Made by a program: the position numbers and the translations under genes. The notes beneath the pieces were generated by a model. That model had not been told where the DNA came from. It did no database searches and saw nothing but the letters and a program-made list of their open reading frames with translations. A stretch of DNA of 16,480 nt from Clostridia bacterium (GTDB lineage Bacteria; Bacillota; Clostridia; Christensenellales; Aristaeellaceae), in the NCBI GenBank assembly GCA_017458865.1, contig JAFSZW010000588.1:1-16480 (forward strand), read 5' to 3'. Every line of letters starts with the position of its first letter. Position 1 is the first letter of the stretch. Shown in pieces: positions 14,479 to 16,480 of this stretch.

Positions 14479-15188
14479 ACGAGGCAACGTCCAATATTCG
14501 TGATATCCTGAATGATTTCTTTTTAAGCAACATCAGCGGGGATACACTGACGGTTACCGAAATCCTGCTGAACATGAGCGCGGCGCTGCTGATCGGTCTT
14601 CTGATCTTTGTTGTGTATCGTGTTACCCATACGGGTGAGGTATACAGCGCCCGATTCAATGTCTCACTGGTCATGCTGGTTATGGTAACGACCATGGTGA
14701 TGACTGCCATCGGCAGCAATGTGGCGCTGTCACTGGGTCTGGTCGGCGCGCTGTCTATTGTCCGGTTCAGAACGGTCATCCGGGACAGCCGGGATACCAT
14801 GTTTATCTTCTGGTGCGTGGCAGTGGGTGTCTGCTGCGGCGTGGCAGCCTATGTGCTTGCACTGATTGGCTCCATGTTCATCTTCCTCTACCTGATGGTC
14901 AGCGGCATGATCCGTGAAAACGAACGCTGCCTGATTATCATCCGCGGTACGCCGGCAGCGCTGGGCGACGCCGAAAAGGTTGTCGGACAGCACTATGCCC
15001 AGAAGGCAGTCATGCGGGTGACCAATGTCAACGCTGAGGATGGCACCGGCGAGGCGATTTATGAGATTGCCTCCAATCTCCGCGAGAAGTATGACCGCCA
15101 GGGCGGCACCATTGAGAGCCTGCTGTATGGATCACGCGGCATTTCAAGTGTCAGCGTTGTCCGTCAGGAAGATGAGGTTGCTGCCTGA
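14475..15188 (+). CDS. DUF4956 family membrane protein
   Basis: This 237-aa protein carries the DUF4956 hallmark GALSIVRFRTVIRDSRDT (91-108), followed by a hydrophobic stretch. Membrane segments are predicted at about 29-50, 62-80 and one or two within 108-143. A soluble C-terminal part of about 90 residues (LIIIRGTP onward) has alternating strands and is probably cytoplasmic. The ATG overlaps the VTC gene stop (ATGA) and follows GGGAGG (14461-14466) by 8 nt. DUF4956 has no proven biochemical role that I know of. Its repeated pairing with VTC-domain proteins suggests a membrane partner, perhaps a channel or anchor for the polymer or its synthase. That role is inference. Confidence 0.9.
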   Translation: MNEATSNIRDILNDFFLSNISGDTLTVTEILLNMSAALLIGLLIFVVYRVTHTGEVYSARFNVSLVMLVMVTTMVMTAIGSNVALSLGLVGALSIVRFRTVIRDSRDTMFIFWCVAVGVCCGVAAYVLALIGSMFIFLYLMVSGMIRENERCLIIIRGTPAALGDAEKVVGQHYAQKAVMRVTNVNAEDGTGEAIYEIASNLREKYDRQGGTIESLLYGSRGISSVSVVRQEDEVAA

Positions 15189-15334
15189 TGATTCCCGCGG
15201 TGCTGTGCAGGCTGGCCTGCCCGGCACCATGCCAGGCAGGCAACATGGACGCATGACCTGCGTGCGGGCTTTACGGATGGCATGACCCGCGTCAATGCCC
15301 GGTATAAAAGTCAGACTATTATTCGGAGTTTATC
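15189..15334 (+). promoter_or_regulatory. Structured 146-nt spacer before the CotH-type gene (hairpins and short direct repeat)
   Basis: GCCTGCC (15215-15221) pairs perfectly with GGCAGGC (15235-15241), and inside it GGC (15223-15225) pairs with GCC (15231-15233) around ACCAT. A second stem ACGCA/TGCGT (15249-15253 with 15259-15263) follows. GCGGG (15264-15268) can pair with CCCGC (15286-15290). GCATGACCTGCGT (15251-15263) recurs as GCATGACCCGCGT (15280-15292), 12 of 13 identical. None of the stems has a T-run, so read-through into the CotH gene is expected. The ribosome binding site is GGAG (15325-15328). The spacer may tune CotH expression relative to the upstream genes. Confidence 0.45.
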
Positions 15335-16480
15335 ATGGTACGATCTAAAAGACTGCTGGTGCCCGTCACCATAGCGTGCATTGTCGGGGTCTTCGTGATC
15401 GCCCTTCTCCATTTCATTGTACACAGAACAGGGGAGGGGCGAAGCGACCCTACTTTGTTCTATGAGGAAGGCTATCTGCCTGCCGATACGTCGCTGGATC
15501 CACTGGCTGCGATTGGCGAGGATTATAAGGTAACTCAGGAGTTCGTCTCCAATCTGCCGATCCTGGTGTTCTCCCTTTCAGGAGATAAGGAGAGCGGCTG
15601 GGAGAGCGGTATGCTCTCAGTTTTCAACTGGGAAAATGAGATGAACAGCCTTTATGTGTCACCGACACAGGCGATTCAGGTCAGACTCAAGACCGAGTCA
15701 ACCGGGACGACGACCAAGCCGGATTTTGATATCGAGTTTGTTGACTCAAGCGGAAATCCGAGGGGTGTCGAAATCCTCGGTATGCCGGAGGATACCTCGT
15801 TCCAGCTGAACAGCATGCGCAATGATCTCAGCATGGTCAGAACCTATACCGCCTACCGGACGGCATCTGAGTTTCTCGATTTTGTACCGCATGTAGAGTA
15901 CTGCGAGATCCTGCTTGAACGGGACGGCGAGACGTTTTATCAGGGCCTGTACCAGTTGAGAGAGAATATCGGCGTTGGGCCGACGAAAGTCAATCTGAAT
16001 CCGCCGGAACATGATAAGACGCGTGTCGACTACTTTGTGCTGAGTGACACAAGCCGCCATGGCCGCCTGATGGGAACGCGTCAGATTGATGGCAAGTATG
16101 TGAGAGGCTATACCTCGCTCATCTATCCGAATGAGGAGGAACTGACCAAGGAGCAGCTTGACTTTATCGAGTCGGATTACAATACAATCGTAACCAGGGT
16201 CCAGACGCTCAATGACTACAGCATTCTGGTGGATCTGGACAGTCTCATGGATTATTACATCTTCAACATGTATTTCGGCAATACCAGTGCCGGGAAATCC
16301 ATGACATATATGTACAGGACGGTTGGCGGGAAGCTGCAGTTCGGCCCGGTTTATGATTTTGATCTGGCACTGGGCAACCTGAACGGTGAGGATCCGGACC
16401 CGGAGAACGTGAAATTTGACCAGCAGATCTTCTTTAATGATCTGGCAACGGAGAACTCATTTGTTGCAGCGTTCCTGAGG
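15335..16480 (+). CDS. CotH-type protein kinase, membrane-anchored, 3'-truncated by window edge
   Basis: An open frame of 382 codons runs from ATG 15335 to the right edge without a stop. Residues about 7-29 are a hydrophobic anchor after RSKR, placing the rest outside or in the spore/envelope space. CotH features seen: FQLNSMRNDLSMVR (156-169), YQGLYQLREN near residue 205, a segment YIFNMYFGN with a following SMTYMYRT, and GPVYDFDLALGN with D341 and D343 as the likely metal-binding DFD (the usual PWDFD lacks its Trp here). CotH of Bacillus is an atypical protein kinase that phosphorylates spore coat proteins. Related proteins occur outside sporulation, so the substrate here is open. GGAG (15325-15328) lies 6 nt upstream of the ATG. 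The gene follows DUF4956 after a structured 146-nt spacer and is probably in the same operon. Confidence 0.85.
   Translation, partial: MVRSKRLLVPVTIACIVGVFVIALLHFIVHRTGEGRSDPTLFYEEGYLPADTSLDPLAAIGEDYKVTQEFVSNLPILVFSLSGDKESGWESGMLSVFNWENEMNSLYVSPTQAIQVRLKTESTGTTTKPDFDIEFVDSSGNPRGVEILGMPEDTSFQLNSMRNDLSMVRTYTAYRTASEFLDFVPHVEYCEILLERDGETFYQGLYQLRENIGVGPTKVNLNPPEHDKTRVDYFVLSDTSRHGRLMGTRQIDGKYVRGYTSLIYPNEEELTKEQLDFIESDYNTIVTRVQTLNDYSILVDLDSLMDYYIFNMYFGNTSAGKSMTYMYRTVGGKLQFGPVYDFDLALGNLNGEDPDPENVKFDQQIFFNDLATENSFVAAFLR

Noticed and set aside
15303..15308. TATAAA as a separate promoter for the CotH gene
   Set aside because: The bases 16-18 upstream do not resemble TTGACA and the spacing to TTTACG is far too long, so an internal promoter is not supported.
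15335..16480. Assigning the kinase the name cotH and a spore-coat role
   Set aside because: Only the family is supported; no other coat gene is visible and CotH-like proteins occur outside sporulation, so no gene symbol is given.

Overview
The window reads as a bacterial chromosome segment, most likely from a Bacillota (Firmicutes) member. Reasons: strong AGGAGG-type ribosome binding sites before most genes, an extended -10 promoter, a sporulation-type CotH homologue beside VTC-domain and DUF4956 genes, and no sign of an outer-membrane export system. The genes look moderate in GC and the main non-coding gap is clearly AT-rich. I cannot name a genus. All genes lie on the + strand. I see no tRNA, rRNA, CRISPR array or transposon.

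Region 1 (1-2515) is the end of an operon. It holds a GPH-family sugar:cation symporter cut by the left edge and an abutting radical SAM enzyme, closed by a convincing intrinsic terminator. Region 2 (about 2516-3020) is an AT-rich gap with dyad symmetries and no credible gene. It ends in a good extended -10 promoter.

Region 3 (3158 to the right edge) looks like one long operon of at least nine genes. In order: a cytoplasmic coiled-coil protein with 30-residue tandem repeats and a possibly DivIVA-like N-terminus; a lipoprotein with a degenerate polysaccharide-deacetylase-like (NodB/CE4-like) half and an SGNH-hydrolase half; a membrane-anchored PgaB-like degenerate deacetylase with a jelly-roll C-terminus; a membrane-anchored protein with three degenerate NodB-like domains; a paralogue with two such domains; a polytopic membrane protein; a VTC/CYTH polyphosphate-polymerase-type protein; a DUF4956 membrane protein; and a CotH-type kinase cut by the right edge. 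Several genes overlap by 4-8 nt and the other gaps are 60-146 nt.

The striking feature is four consecutive extracytoplasmic proteins carrying about seven NodB-like domains. As far as I can read them, none keeps the complete Asp/His/His metal-binding set of active deacetylases. They sit directly upstream of the VTC-DUF4956-CotH trio. My inference is a cell-surface glycan or phosphopolymer assembly or decoration system. The deacetylase folds would act as glycan-binding or scaffold modules, the SGNH domain might act on O-acyl groups, and the VTC and CotH proteins would supply nucleotide-dependent phosphoryl chemistry. The repeat-rich coiled coil could be the intracellular organiser. This system function is a hypothesis. 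The family assignments rest on motifs read by eye.
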